A DNA stretch of 15,355 bases, taken from Chloroflexota bacterium (GTDB taxonomy: Bacteria; Chloroflexota; Dehalococcoidia; Dehalococcoidales; UBA2162). Each line of letters opens with the position of its first letter. Position 1 is the first letter of the stretch. The translations under genes were made by a program, and so were the position numbers. The notes under the pieces were generated by a model. That model did not search any database, was not told the DNA's origin, and saw nothing but the letters and a program-made list of their open reading frames with translations. The DNA lies in the NCBI GenBank assembly GCA_016193545.1, contig JACPSA010000001.1, forward strand, positions 1-15,355, given 5' to 3'. This document shows positions 1-6,768 of this stretch, in pieces.

Positions 1-2
1 CG

Positions 3-74
3 GGGGATAGGTTAATAACTGCCTCAGAGACTGAGACATCTCCTTCACTAAAACGCTATCCCAACCAAGAATGA
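3..74 (+). CDS. Possible 3' end of a gene cut by the window edge
   Basis: A reading frame open from the window edge runs for 23 codons and ends in TGA at 72-74, giving a polar tail that ends ...KRYPNQE. The other two forward frames hit stops within the first 15 bases. The stretch is too short to assign a family or to be sure it is coding. If real, it is the C-terminus of an upstream gene whose stop lies 9 bases before the target duplication of the inserted element. Chance remains quite possible. Confidence 0.2.
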   Translation, partial: GDRLITASETETSPSLKRYPNQE

Positions 75-83
75 GTAAAGAAA

Positions 84-91
84 TTCGTTAT
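84..91. repeat. Left target-site duplication TTCGTTAT
   Basis: Perfect 8-bp direct repeat directly outside the left terminal inverted repeat. The partner copy is at 592-599. Confidence 0.85.
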
Positions 92-112
92 GGTTCTGTT
101 TGGTTATGGTTG
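92..112 (+). repeat. Left terminal inverted repeat
   Basis: 21-bp left end starting GGTTCTGTTTGG. It matches the reverse complement of 571-591 at 19 of 21 positions, with mismatches at repeat positions 12 and 15. Pairing stops abruptly beyond position 21. Confidence 0.85.
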
Positions 113-129
113 TTTGAAAGGGGGGGGCG

Positions 130-609
130 ATGAAAATATTACATATCCAGATATTTGAGCGGTGTTTTCAATTAGCTCTTTTTTGGTTAATCTTGCTGAC
201 CGTATTCGGAACTATATTAAAAATTGCCTATTCTTTTCAGTGGGAGTGGTTAGTGTTGGTCTTACACTATGTCTTTATCGGATTAACATTTGGGGGTATT
301 ATTGTATTATCCCCACTGGTCGCTCTTGGACTCCCTAATGCACAAAAAAGCACAAAAACCACAGATAATGCCAACAATAATTTGAGTATAAAAGGAATTG
401 GGTATGTCTTGTCGGCTTGCACTAGATTCATAAGTAGATATTATCACTTGCGATATACTGGAGATAATAATGAAAAGTCCCAAAAGGATAAATATACAAC
501 CAGCTATAAACCATCCCTTTTTCATATTGTTGAGCCTTTTCTAAACATTTTACATTATAAAATGAGCTACCAACCAAAAGCAAACAGAACCTTCGTTATA
601 CCTACTTGA
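130..609 (+). CDS. Hypothetical small membrane protein starting inside the element
   Basis: A 159-codon frame starts at ATG 130, directly after an eight-G tract (120-127) that could serve as ribosome site. Residues about 13-34 and 40-66 are strongly hydrophobic and look like two membrane helices. The rest is polar, Asn/Lys/Thr-rich and low in complexity. The frame runs through the right inverted repeat and the target duplication and stops outside the element, so its C-terminus was at least partly created by the insertion. No family is recognised. A second hydrophobic ORF lies antisense at 307-525, and probably only one of the two is real. The N-terminal membrane part is the more credible half. 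Confidence 0.3.
   Translation: MKILHIQIFERCFQLALFWLILLTVFGTILKIAYSFQWEWLVLVLHYVFIGLTFGGIIVLSPLVALGLPNAQKSTKTTDNANNNLSIKGIGYVLSACTRFISRYYHLRYTGDNNEKSQKDKYTTSYKPSLFHIVEPFLNILHYKMSYQPKANRTFVIPT
307..525 (-). CDS. Hypothetical 72-aa two-helix membrane protein within the element
   Basis: This frame lies wholly inside the insertion element. It has a Lys-Lys N-terminus, a classic hydrophobic helix at about residues 5-24, a polar loop and a second helix at about 47-64. A weak AAAAGG ribosome site lies about 10 bases upstream. It overlaps the polar half of the forward ORF at 130-609. Being fully contained between the inverted repeats makes it a plausible passenger gene, but no family is recognised and the length is within reach of chance. 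Confidence 0.35.
   Translation of the reverse strand: MKKGWFIAGCIFILLGLFIIISSISQVIISTYESSASRQDIPNSFYTQIIVGIICGFCAFLCIRESKSDQWG
571..591 (-). repeat. Right terminal inverted repeat
   Basis: 21-bp right end. Read on the minus strand it starts GGTTCTGTTTGC, and it pairs with 92-112 at 19 of 21 positions. Confidence 0.85.
592..599. repeat. Right target-site duplication TTCGTTAT
   Basis: Perfect copy of 84-91, directly outside the right terminal inverted repeat. It ends 6 bases before the -35 box of the first downstream promoter. Confidence 0.85.
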
Positions 610-634
610 CAAACTTTCCAGCCTATGTTATAAG
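606..634 (+). promoter_or_regulatory. Sigma-70 promoter P1 of the peptide transporter operon
   Basis: A consensus -35 TTGACA (606-611) is followed after 17 bp by TATAAG (629-634). It sits 6 bp outside the right target duplication, so the element landed just upstream of it. The predicted transcript start is near 641, about 175 bases before dppB. Confidence 0.65.
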
Positions 635-687
635 AATACAACCTTTTTCAATTAGCTGCCAAAATACCAGCGTTTTTAGTCTAAACC

Positions 688-715
688 TTGACAAAATTGT
701 CACTCGCATTATAAC
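688..715 (+). promoter_or_regulatory. Sigma-70 promoter P2 with overlapping palindromic operator
   Basis: TTGACA (688-693) is followed after 16 bp by TATAAC (710-715). The perfect palindrome TGACAA-AA-TTGTCA (689-702) covers most of the -35 box and the start of the spacer, a typical repressor position. The predicted start is near 722, leaving a leader of about 94 bases before dppB. No known operator family is claimed. Confidence 0.65.
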
Positions 716-815
716 CTAAAGATACATGAAGTAGGGTGGTGGTAGCGTAGATAAGCGCCTTGCACACGGATAGTGGAGACCTTACTCAAAACCTAGCGAG
801 GGTGGAGGAAACCAG

Positions 816-1653
816 ATGCGGGACTATATAATCAGAAGAGTTTTGCTGCTGATACCTACCCTGTTCATGGTGACCATAATTATCTTTTTCCTGGTCCGTT
901 TCATTCCCGGTGACGTCATTGACCTGATGGTGCAAGAAATGTCGGAGGAAGCCGGGCAAGGGGGACAGGAAATGACCGTTGCGGTCCTCAGACACTCGCT
1001 GGGGTTAGATGTACCGGTCCATGTCCAGTACGGGCGCTGGCTGAGCAGGATTGTTCAGGGTGACCTGGGGCAGTCCTTGTGGACACAGCGCTCCATCAGC
1101 GAGGACATAATGAACCGGCTGCCGGTTCTCTGTTCCCAGCTTCTGGATAGCCACCATGGTCATCGTCTATCCCTCAATCTGGTGGACCTGGTCGCCGTCT
1201 ATGGAGTACATTCCCCTGGTTAAGGACCCGATAGGAAACCTGGGACAGTTTATACTGCCCGCTTTCATCATGGGCATGTCGGCATCGGGGACAACCATGA
1301 GAATGACCCGGACGATGATGCTGGAAGTGCTGAGGCAGGATTATATCCGAACAGCCTGGGCTAAGGGACTCAATGAACGCACAGTTGTCGTGAGACACGC
1401 TCTGAAAAATGCATTAATTCCGGTCGTTACTGTAATCGGATTACAGATGCCTATTCTGATTTCAGGCTCGGTGGTTCTGGAGAGCATCTTTGCTCTGCCT
1501 GGCCTTGGCCGTCTCATGATTGAAGCCATCAACCAGAGAGACTATACCGTGATTTCCGGAATAAACGTAGTGGTAGCTTCTTTTATATTAATTGTCAATC
1601 TGCTGGTTGACCTGACCTATGGCTTCCTCGACCCCAGGATTCATTACAAATAA
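816..1653 (+). pseudogene. dppB: Dipeptide/oligopeptide ABC permease DppB, broken by deletion and frameshift
   Basis: An intact DppB is the first of two inner-membrane permeases that carry peptides from a binding protein into the cytoplasm. The start is good: GGAGGA lies 7 bases before ATG. Residues 1-104 follow the family: N-terminal helix, the FIPGD motif, a GLD-P-Q-YG-W segment and G-DLG-S, ending NRLPV at 1127. The family pattern then resumes in the +1 frame at about 1129 (SVPSFWIAT) and runs normally through the EAA loop (about 1321-1440) to FLDPRIHYK at 1650. Together they give about 278 residues against a usual 305-340, so roughly 50 residues with at least one helix pair are gone and the frame is shifted. 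The original frame runs on to a stop at 1221-1223. Either this is a decayed gene or an assembly error. Genes downstream remain in order. Confidence 0.85.
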
Positions 1654-1672
1654 CCATGAGGGGAAACTGAAA

Positions 1673-2626
1673 ATGGCTAGTGCTTCGGTAGCTACAACAT
1701 ACACAGTACAGGAGAAGAAAAGACCTCCTTTCCTGGTTGACCTGTTCCTCAGGCTGGTCAGGGAGAAACCGCTGGGCACAGTAGGCGGGGTTGTCGTTAT
1801 AATACTCTTTCTCACCGGCGTCTTTGCTGATGTCCTGGCTCCTTATGGCTATAACGAAATTGTGCTGGCTGACCGCCTCAGTCCCCCATCAGCCCGGCAT
1901 ATTCTGGGAGCGGACAATCTGGGACGGGACCTGCTCAGCCGCATCATTTACGGAGCTCGCATCTCGATGTATGTCGGATTAGCCGGCTCTGCCATTGATG
2001 TCGCCATAGCTACATTTATCGGCCTTATTTCGGGATTCTTCGGCGGCAAGACTGACATCACAATACAGAGGTTTGTTGATGCCTGGTTGTGCTTTCCATC
2101 GCTGTTCATTTACCTAACGGTAATGGCTATTTTAGGGCCGGGCCTGATACAGGTGATAATGGTCTTAGGAGTCTCCAGCGGCATCCGCAGCTCGAGGACA
2201 GTGAGGAGCGCAGTTATTGGTATTAAAGAGAATGTCTACCTGGAAGCAGCCAAGGCTATCGGCGCTCAAAACAGGAGAATACTGACCCGGCATATCCTGC
2301 CCAATGTTATGGCTCCTATCATTATCATCTTTACTATTGCCATGGGTGGTATGATTCTACAGGAATCTACGCTGAGCTTCCTGGGATTCGGTATTCCTCC
2401 CCCGATTCCAAGCTGGGGAGGCATGCTCAGTGGCAGCGGGCGCACCTACATGCTCCAGGCCCCATGGATGGCCCTGTGGCCCGGTCTGGCTCTGGCTATC
2501 GTGGTATACGGCATCAACATGCTGGGAGATGCCATGAGAGACTTACTGGACCCGCGGCTGAGGGGTGGTCTGGGACGCTATTCCGGAGTAAAGAGGAAGA
2601 TGCCCAAGCAGTTAAGCCAGGCTTAA
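1673..2626 (+). CDS. dppC: Dipeptide/oligopeptide ABC permease, DppC type
   Basis: This is the second transmembrane subunit of the peptide importer. The 317-residue product has a cytoplasmic N-terminus, a first helix at about 34-52, the family hallmark HILGADNLGRDLLSR-type segment at about 76-90, further helices, and the cytoplasmic EAA loop (EAAKAIGA, about 190-210) that docks on the ATPases. It ends with the conserved DLLDPRLRG tail. I chose ATG 1673 because GAGGGG lies 9 bases upstream and it follows the dppB stop by 19 bases; an in-frame ATG at 1619 would overlap the end of dppB. Length and motifs are normal, so this subunit looks intact although its partner dppB is broken. Confidence 0.92.
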   Translation: MASASVATTYTVQEKKRPPFLVDLFLRLVREKPLGTVGGVVVIILFLTGVFADVLAPYGYNEIVLADRLSPPSARHILGADNLGRDLLSRIIYGARISMYVGLAGSAIDVAIATFIGLISGFFGGKTDITIQRFVDAWLCFPSLFIYLTVMAILGPGLIQVIMVLGVSSGIRSSRTVRSAVIGIKENVYLEAAKAIGAQNRRILTRHILPNVMAPIIIIFTIAMGGMILQESTLSFLGFGIPPPIPSWGGMLSGSGRTYMLQAPWMALWPGLALAIVVYGINMLGDAMRDLLDPRLRGGLGRYSGVKRKMPKQLSQA

Positions 2627-2657
2627 AGGCTTGACAGCAGCCAAGCAAATCTAAAAC

Positions 2658-2673
2658 GAGGTGAGCAGACATC
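2658..2673 (+). promoter_or_regulatory. Shine-Dalgarno and ATC start position of dppD
   Basis: GAGGTGA (2658-2664) is followed by six bases and then ATC (2671-2673), exactly where the family start Met is expected. The in-frame TGA at 2662-2664 excludes any earlier start, and no ATG, GTG or TTG occurs in frame until GTG 2818, inside the Walker A region. Confidence 0.7.
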
Positions 2674-3654
2674 GCTGAGAAAATTCTTGAAGTTAAGAAC
2701 CTGAAGACCTACTTTTACGTACAGGATGGTGAGCTAAGAGCAGTTGACGGATTCTCTTACATTGTCAATAAGGGTGAAAGCGTAGGTCTGGTCGGTGAGA
2801 GCGCCTGTGGTAAGAGCGTGAGCGCTCTTTCGATTATGCGCCTTATTCCCTACCCACCAGGCGTTATTGTCGGCGGCGAGGTTATCTTTAAGGGGCAGGA
2901 CCTTCTCCAGATTAGTGAAGAGGAAATGCGCCATATTAGAGGTAACAACATTGCCATGATCTTTCAGGAGCCGACAACATCCCTGAACCCGGTAATTACC
3001 GTCAAAGTTCAGCTATCTGAATCGCTGGCATTGCACCGCGGGCTGGATAAAGAAACTGCGGGACAGGAAGCGGTCAAATTACTAAAATTAGTCGGTATAC
3101 CGGATGCGGAGAGAAGAGTAGAGGACTATCCTTATCAGTTCAGTGGTGGCATGCAGCAGCGGATAATGATTGCCATGGCACTGAGCTGCAACCCGGAATT
3201 GCTCATCGCTGACGAACCAACAACATCGGTTGATGTTACCGTTCAGGCTCAGCTTCTGGAGCTGATTAACAACCTGAGAACCCAGTTCGGCACCGCCGTA
3301 ATTATTATCACCCACAACCTGGGACTGGTCGCCCGCTATGTCGACCGGGTAAACGTGATGTATGCCGGACGCATGGTGGAAACAGGTTCCACAGAGGTCA
3401 TTTATGGCCAGCCGAAACATCCCTATACGCTGGGACTAATGACATCAGTACCCAGGCTGGACTTAGGCCGAAAGCGCAAACTAAGCGTCATTGAGGGCCT
3501 ACCACCCAATCTCGCCCGTCTACCTACAGGCTGTGCGTTCCATCCCCGCTGTTACCTGGCAATCGACAGGTGCAGTAAAGAGAGACCAGAACTGGAAGAG
3601 GTAGGGGAAAACCACTACTCGGCTTGCTTTAGAAGCCAAGACGTGAAAAAGTGA
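2671..3654 (+). CDS. dppD: Dipeptide/oligopeptide ABC transporter ATPase, DppD type, non-canonical ATC start
   Basis: This is one of the two cytoplasmic ATPases that power peptide import. Counting ATC 2671 as codon 1 gives 327 residues, normal for the family. It begins AEKILEVKNLKTYF and has Walker A GESACGKS (42-49), signature FSGGMQQR (157-164), Walker B with D181-E182, D-loop SVD instead of the usual ALD, and H-loop H215. The C-terminal oligopeptide-transporter domain keeps its cysteines (GCAFHPRC, then two further Cys); in OppD relatives these have been reported to bind a [4Fe-4S] cluster. Starting at GTG 2818 would cut through Walker A, so either ATC is used as a weak start or the ATG was lost by mutation or sequencing error. 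It lies 44 bases after dppC and 10 before dppF. Confidence 0.85.
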   Translation: MAEKILEVKNLKTYFYVQDGELRAVDGFSYIVNKGESVGLVGESACGKSVSALSIMRLIPYPPGVIVGGEVIFKGQDLLQISEEEMRHIRGNNIAMIFQEPTTSLNPVITVKVQLSESLALHRGLDKETAGQEAVKLLKLVGIPDAERRVEDYPYQFSGGMQQRIMIAMALSCNPELLIADEPTTSVDVTVQAQLLELINNLRTQFGTAVIIITHNLGLVARYVDRVNVMYAGRMVETGSTEVIYGQPKHPYTLGLMTSVPRLDLGRKRKLSVIEGLPPNLARLPTGCAFHPRCYLAIDRCSKERPELEEVGENHYSACFRSQDVKK

Positions 3655-3664
3655 GGGCTGACCA

Positions 3665-4642
3665 ATGGCTGGAAACAACCATCTAATCGATGTCGAAAAT
3701 CTGGTGATGTACTTCCCGGTAACTGCTGGCGTACTGCGCCGGAAAGTTGCCGACGTCAAGGCAGTGGACGACGTAAGCTTTTTTATTAAGAAAGGCGAAA
3801 CTCTAGGTCTGGTAGGCGAAAGCGGCTGTGGCAAGACCACCACCGGGCGTTGCATCCTGCAGCTTTATAAGGCTACCGCTGGTAAGGTATTATTTGAAGG
3901 AAAAGACCTCTGCACACTGCATGGTGAAAACCTGCGGCGCGCCCGGCGGAATATGCAGTTAATATTCCAGGACCCCTATGCCTCACTCAACCCCCGCATG
4001 ACCGCCGGCGATATCGTTGGTGAGCCAATGGTGGTCCACGGGCTGGTCAAGAGCGGTGAGTACAAAGAGCAGGTTGCCCAGCTACTCAGAATGGTGGAGC
4101 TTGAACCCCGCATGGCAGTGCGTTATCCTCATGAGTTCAGCGGCGGGCAACGACAGCGTCTCGGCATCGCTCGAGCATTATCGGTAAGGCCCAGCTTTAT
4201 CGTCTGCGACGAGCCGGTTTCGGCACTGGACGTTTCTATCCAGGCACAGGTCATTTCGTTGCTGATGAGGCTCCGGGAAGAGCTTCATCTAACCTACCTA
4301 TTCATTGCTCACGACCTCTCAGTAGTCCGCCATATCAGTGACCGGGTGGTAGTGATGTATCTGGGCAAACTTATGGAAATTGCCGATAGTGACGAGCTTT
4401 ATGCTAATCCGGTTCACCCCTATACCCAGGCACTGCTATCAGCCGTACCCATACCCGACCCGGAGGTTGACCGCCAGCGGAAACGGATACTGCTGACAGG
4501 AGATGTGCCTAGCCCGGTTAATCCCCCCAGTGGTTGTCATTTCCACCCCAGATGTCAGCGGACTGGCGATGAGTGCCGAGAGCAAGAGCCGGAATTAAAG
4601 CTGGTCGGTAACGAGCACTGGGTAGCGTGTCACCGCGTGTAG
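3665..4642 (+). CDS. dppF: Dipeptide/oligopeptide ABC transporter ATPase, DppF type
   Basis: This is the second cytoplasmic ATPase of the peptide importer and forms a heterodimer with DppD. It has 325 residues: Walker A GESGCGKT (51-58), Q-loop in LIFQDPYASLNPR, signature FSGGQRQR (about 157-164), Walker B CDEPVSALD (D182-E183), and H-loop H216. The C-terminal domain holds GCHFHPRC plus two later cysteines. GAGGG lies 7 bases before the ATG and the gene follows dppD by 10 bases. All catalytic motifs are canonical, so this subunit looks functional by itself. It closes the peptide-transporter operon. The 156 bases that follow contain no gene and no clear terminator or promoter. Confidence 0.93.
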   Translation: MAGNNHLIDVENLVMYFPVTAGVLRRKVADVKAVDDVSFFIKKGETLGLVGESGCGKTTTGRCILQLYKATAGKVLFEGKDLCTLHGENLRRARRNMQLIFQDPYASLNPRMTAGDIVGEPMVVHGLVKSGEYKEQVAQLLRMVELEPRMAVRYPHEFSGGQRQRLGIARALSVRPSFIVCDEPVSALDVSIQAQVISLLMRLREELHLTYLFIAHDLSVVRHISDRVVVMYLGKLMEIADSDELYANPVHPYTQALLSAVPIPDPEVDRQRKRILLTGDVPSPVNPPSGCHFHPRCQRTGDECREQEPELKLVGNEHWVACHRV

Positions 4643-4798
4643 GCACATCCGTTCGGCAAAAGCGGTGAGTCTGATTATCCATTGGGAAGCGAAAACATTC
4701 GTTCAGCTAGCGGAGCTACATCCCTCATCAGAACCAGTGGCAATACCAATTAACCGGACTAACAGTTGCCCCGGAATAATCTAAGAATAAGGTGAGTC

Positions 4799-5818
4799 AT
4801 GCCTCAAGATAAAAAGAGAAAAGCCAGCCAAAAACAGGAAGACAGAACTCCAGATTCTACCGAGCGAAACCAGAGTGGAAAGCGGATAGGACTCGTCCTT
4901 GCCTCGATAATTATCGCGGTGATACTGGCGATACTGGGAATCGGCTATTACCTGAACTATGTGGCCCCTTTCCAGCGCACTATAATCACCGTAGACGACA
5001 TTACCATAAATATGGACTACTTCTTGAAGAGAACCCAGCTGGCTGGCGCTAACTCCATGGTTATGCTCGAGCAACTTACCAAAGAACAGGTAATTAAACT
5101 GGAGGCATCACATTACGGCATAGAAGTCAGCCCTGAGGACATTGACCAGGAGCTGCGGAGAATAGCCCGGGGGGAGAGCGAAAACATTACTGAGAATGAA
5201 TTTAAGGAGTGGTACCGCCAGCAACTTAATGAAACCAAGCTATCAAATGCTGAGTTCAGAGAAATCACCACCATCAATTTCATAGCTAATCGCCTTCAGC
5301 AGTATCTGGGGGAGAGAATGCCCACAATCGCCCAGCAGATTCACCTTAATGCTATTATAGTAGCCACTGAGGAGGAGGCGCAGAAGATAAGAGCCAGGTG
5401 GGAAAAGGGAGAAAAGTTTGCTGACCTGGCCCGCGCAGTATCACTGGACAATCAGTCTAAGGAAAAGGGTGGAGACCTAGGCTGGTTTCCCCGTGGTATA
5501 CTGCCCCCTCAGTTGGACTATAACGCCTTTAACCTCAGCACCGATAATGTCAGTGAACCAATAGCCTATAATACCAGTAACCAATCATCAACCGAACCGG
5601 TCTACATCTACTTTCTACTGATGGTTTCTGAAAAAGCTGATGCCAGAGCACTGGATGAGAATCCCCTCCAAGTACTGAAGGACCGGGTACTTGACACATG
5701 GTATCCGGAAGCACTGCAACGCCACCAGATAAACTATAACTTCAACTCCGAAGTCGATGCCTGGATAAACTGGCAGCTGGCTAAAAAACGGGGTAGTCAG
5801 TCGCCTAGTCCCCAATAA
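4799..5818 (+). CDS. Membrane-anchored parvulin-type peptidyl-prolyl isomerase (SurA/PrsA-like)
   Basis: Predicted to help secreted proteins fold on the outer face of the membrane by isomerising prolyl bonds. The 339 residues begin with a very polar, Lys/Gln-rich cytoplasmic stretch (1-29), followed by one membrane helix (about 30-52) with no lipobox or clear cleavage site, so it is probably a permanent anchor. A SurA-N-like helical chaperone region follows (about 65-175), then a parvulin domain (about 180-279) recognisable from QIHLNAIIVATEEEA, FADLARAVS and the GGDLGWFPRG motif. The tail is Ser/Pro-rich. AAGGTGA lies 4 bases before the ATG. It stands 20 bases before the GldA-like ATPase gene and may share its transcript. 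Family assignment is firm; the clients are unknown. Confidence 0.88.
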   Translation: MPQDKKRKASQKQEDRTPDSTERNQSGKRIGLVLASIIIAVILAILGIGYYLNYVAPFQRTIITVDDITINMDYFLKRTQLAGANSMVMLEQLTKEQVIKLEASHYGIEVSPEDIDQELRRIARGESENITENEFKEWYRQQLNETKLSNAEFREITTINFIANRLQQYLGERMPTIAQQIHLNAIIVATEEEAQKIRARWEKGEKFADLARAVSLDNQSKEKGGDLGWFPRGILPPQLDYNAFNLSTDNVSEPIAYNTSNQSSTEPVYIYFLLMVSEKADARALDENPLQVLKDRVLDTWYPEALQRHQINYNFNSEVDAWINWQLAKKRGSQSPSPQ

Positions 5819-5838
5819 CTTAAAGTAGGCACAGGAAA

Positions 5839-6768
5839 ATGATACGAGTAGAAAATCTGACCAAATATTACGGGAAACGCCTGGCCGTAGATAATATCAG
5901 CTTCAACGTGGAGAAGGGAGAAATCGTCGGCTTCCTCGGTCCCAATGCGGCGGGAAAGACGACAACGATGCGTATCCTTACCGGATTCCTGGCTCCGACC
6001 AGCGGCAATGCCTGGATTGCTGACCACAACATACTGAGCCACTCGCTAGAGGCACGGCAGAACATCGGTTATCTCCCGGAGGCGATACCACTATATACCG
6101 ATATGACGGTTCGTACCTACCTTGATTTCGCTGCCAGACTCAGGGGTATGGCGAAAAACAGGATAAAGAGCCGCATCGATGAGGTAGTCGATATCTGCCA
6201 CCTCGAAGAGTATATTGATGTCCTCATCGGTAAACTCTCCAAGGGGTTCCGGCAAAGGGTGGGCGTTGCCCAGGCGATTATTCATGAGCCTAAAGTATTG
6301 ATTCTGGATGAACCGACCATCGGTATCGACCCCATTCAGGTAGCGATGACCAGGCAACTCATCAAGGAGCTGGGTAAAGAGCATACCATCCTGCTCTCGC
6401 CCCATATTCTCCCTGAGGTCAGCGTAATCTGCCAGCGGGTAATAATCATACATGAAGGCAAGATTGTAGCTATGGACAGTATCAAGAACCTCTCCTCCTT
6501 GATAAGTGGTTCCAAGCGCATCCACCTGGAAGTAACCGGACCTGCCCAGAAAGTGGCTGAACGCCTGCGCCGGATTGAAGGCGTTCTCCGCGTTAGCTAT
6601 GATGACTCCCACTACACAGTGGAGTGTTCGGCAACACAGGACCCCCGCAGCAAGATAATGGAAGCCATAGTCCAGGGCGGCTGGACTTTACTTTCTCTGG
6701 AATCAGTAGAAATGAGCCTTGAGGATATTTTCCTCAAGTTAACCGCGGAAGAGGAGAAGAGTCAATGA
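5839..6768 (+). CDS. ABC-2 type transporter ATP-binding protein, GldA/CcmA-like
   Basis: Cytoplasmic ATPase of an ABC-2 export-type complex. The 309 residues carry Walker A GPNAAGKT (34-41), signature LSKGFRQR (133-140), Walker B LILDEPTIGIDP (D157-E158), and an H-loop in LLSPHILPEV. A C-terminal extension of about 90 residues resembles that of gliding-motility and bacitracin-resistance type ATPases. Its stop overlaps the start of the permease gene by ATGA, implying translational coupling. With the GldF-, GldG- and DUF4340-like genes behind it, it forms the Gld-like auxiliary ABC module that is widespread outside gliding bacteria and whose substrate is generally unknown. The ribosome site (AGGAAA) is weak. 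Confidence 0.9.
   Translation: MIRVENLTKYYGKRLAVDNISFNVEKGEIVGFLGPNAAGKTTTMRILTGFLAPTSGNAWIADHNILSHSLEARQNIGYLPEAIPLYTDMTVRTYLDFAARLRGMAKNRIKSRIDEVVDICHLEEYIDVLIGKLSKGFRQRVGVAQAIIHEPKVLILDEPTIGIDPIQVAMTRQLIKELGKEHTILLSPHILPEVSVICQRVIIIHEGKIVAMDSIKNLSSLISGSKRIHLEVTGPAQKVAERLRRIEGVLRVSYDDSHYTVECSATQDPRSKIMEAIVQGGWTLLSLESVEMSLEDIFLKLTAEEEKSQ

Larger units (their letters stand above)
92..591. mobile_element. MITE-like insertion element, 500 bp, with TIRs and 8-bp target duplication
   Basis: The element is bounded by inverted repeats at 92-112 and 571-591 that match at 19 of 21 positions and begin GGTTCTGTTTG. Outside both ends stands the identical octamer TTCGTTAT (84-91 and 592-599), the footprint of a transposition event. 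The ends start like those of IS6-family elements (GGTTCTGTT...), which also make 8-bp duplications, but at 500 bp it is shorter than a complete IS6 element and no DDE transposase is visible in any frame. It is therefore best read as a non-autonomous derivative or MITE. It is visibly more AT-rich than the operons beside it and carries two short hydrophobic ORFs on opposite strands. Confidence 0.85.

Noticed and set aside
165..657. 13-base direct repeat TTTTCAATTAGCT at 165-177 and 645-657
   Set aside because: One copy is inside and one outside the element, with no relation to its ends. A few chance 13-mers are expected in a window of this size.
1121..1140. Resemblance of the dppB junction (GGTTCTCTGTTCC) to the element end GGTTCTGTTTG
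   Set aside because: Only the first six bases agree before an offset, and there is no inverted partner or target duplication. I see no evidence that the element caused the deletion.
2794..2817. Gly-to-Ala change in Walker A of DppD (GESACGKS), and the same position in the GldA-like ATPase (GPNAAGKT)
   Set aside because: Both still fit GxxxxGK[ST], and Ala is tolerated here in many ABC ATPases, so I do not count it as inactivating.
6091..6612. Minus-strand frame of 173 codons
   Set aside because: Shadow of the GldA-like ATPase, whose Walker A, signature and Walker B are all on the plus strand.
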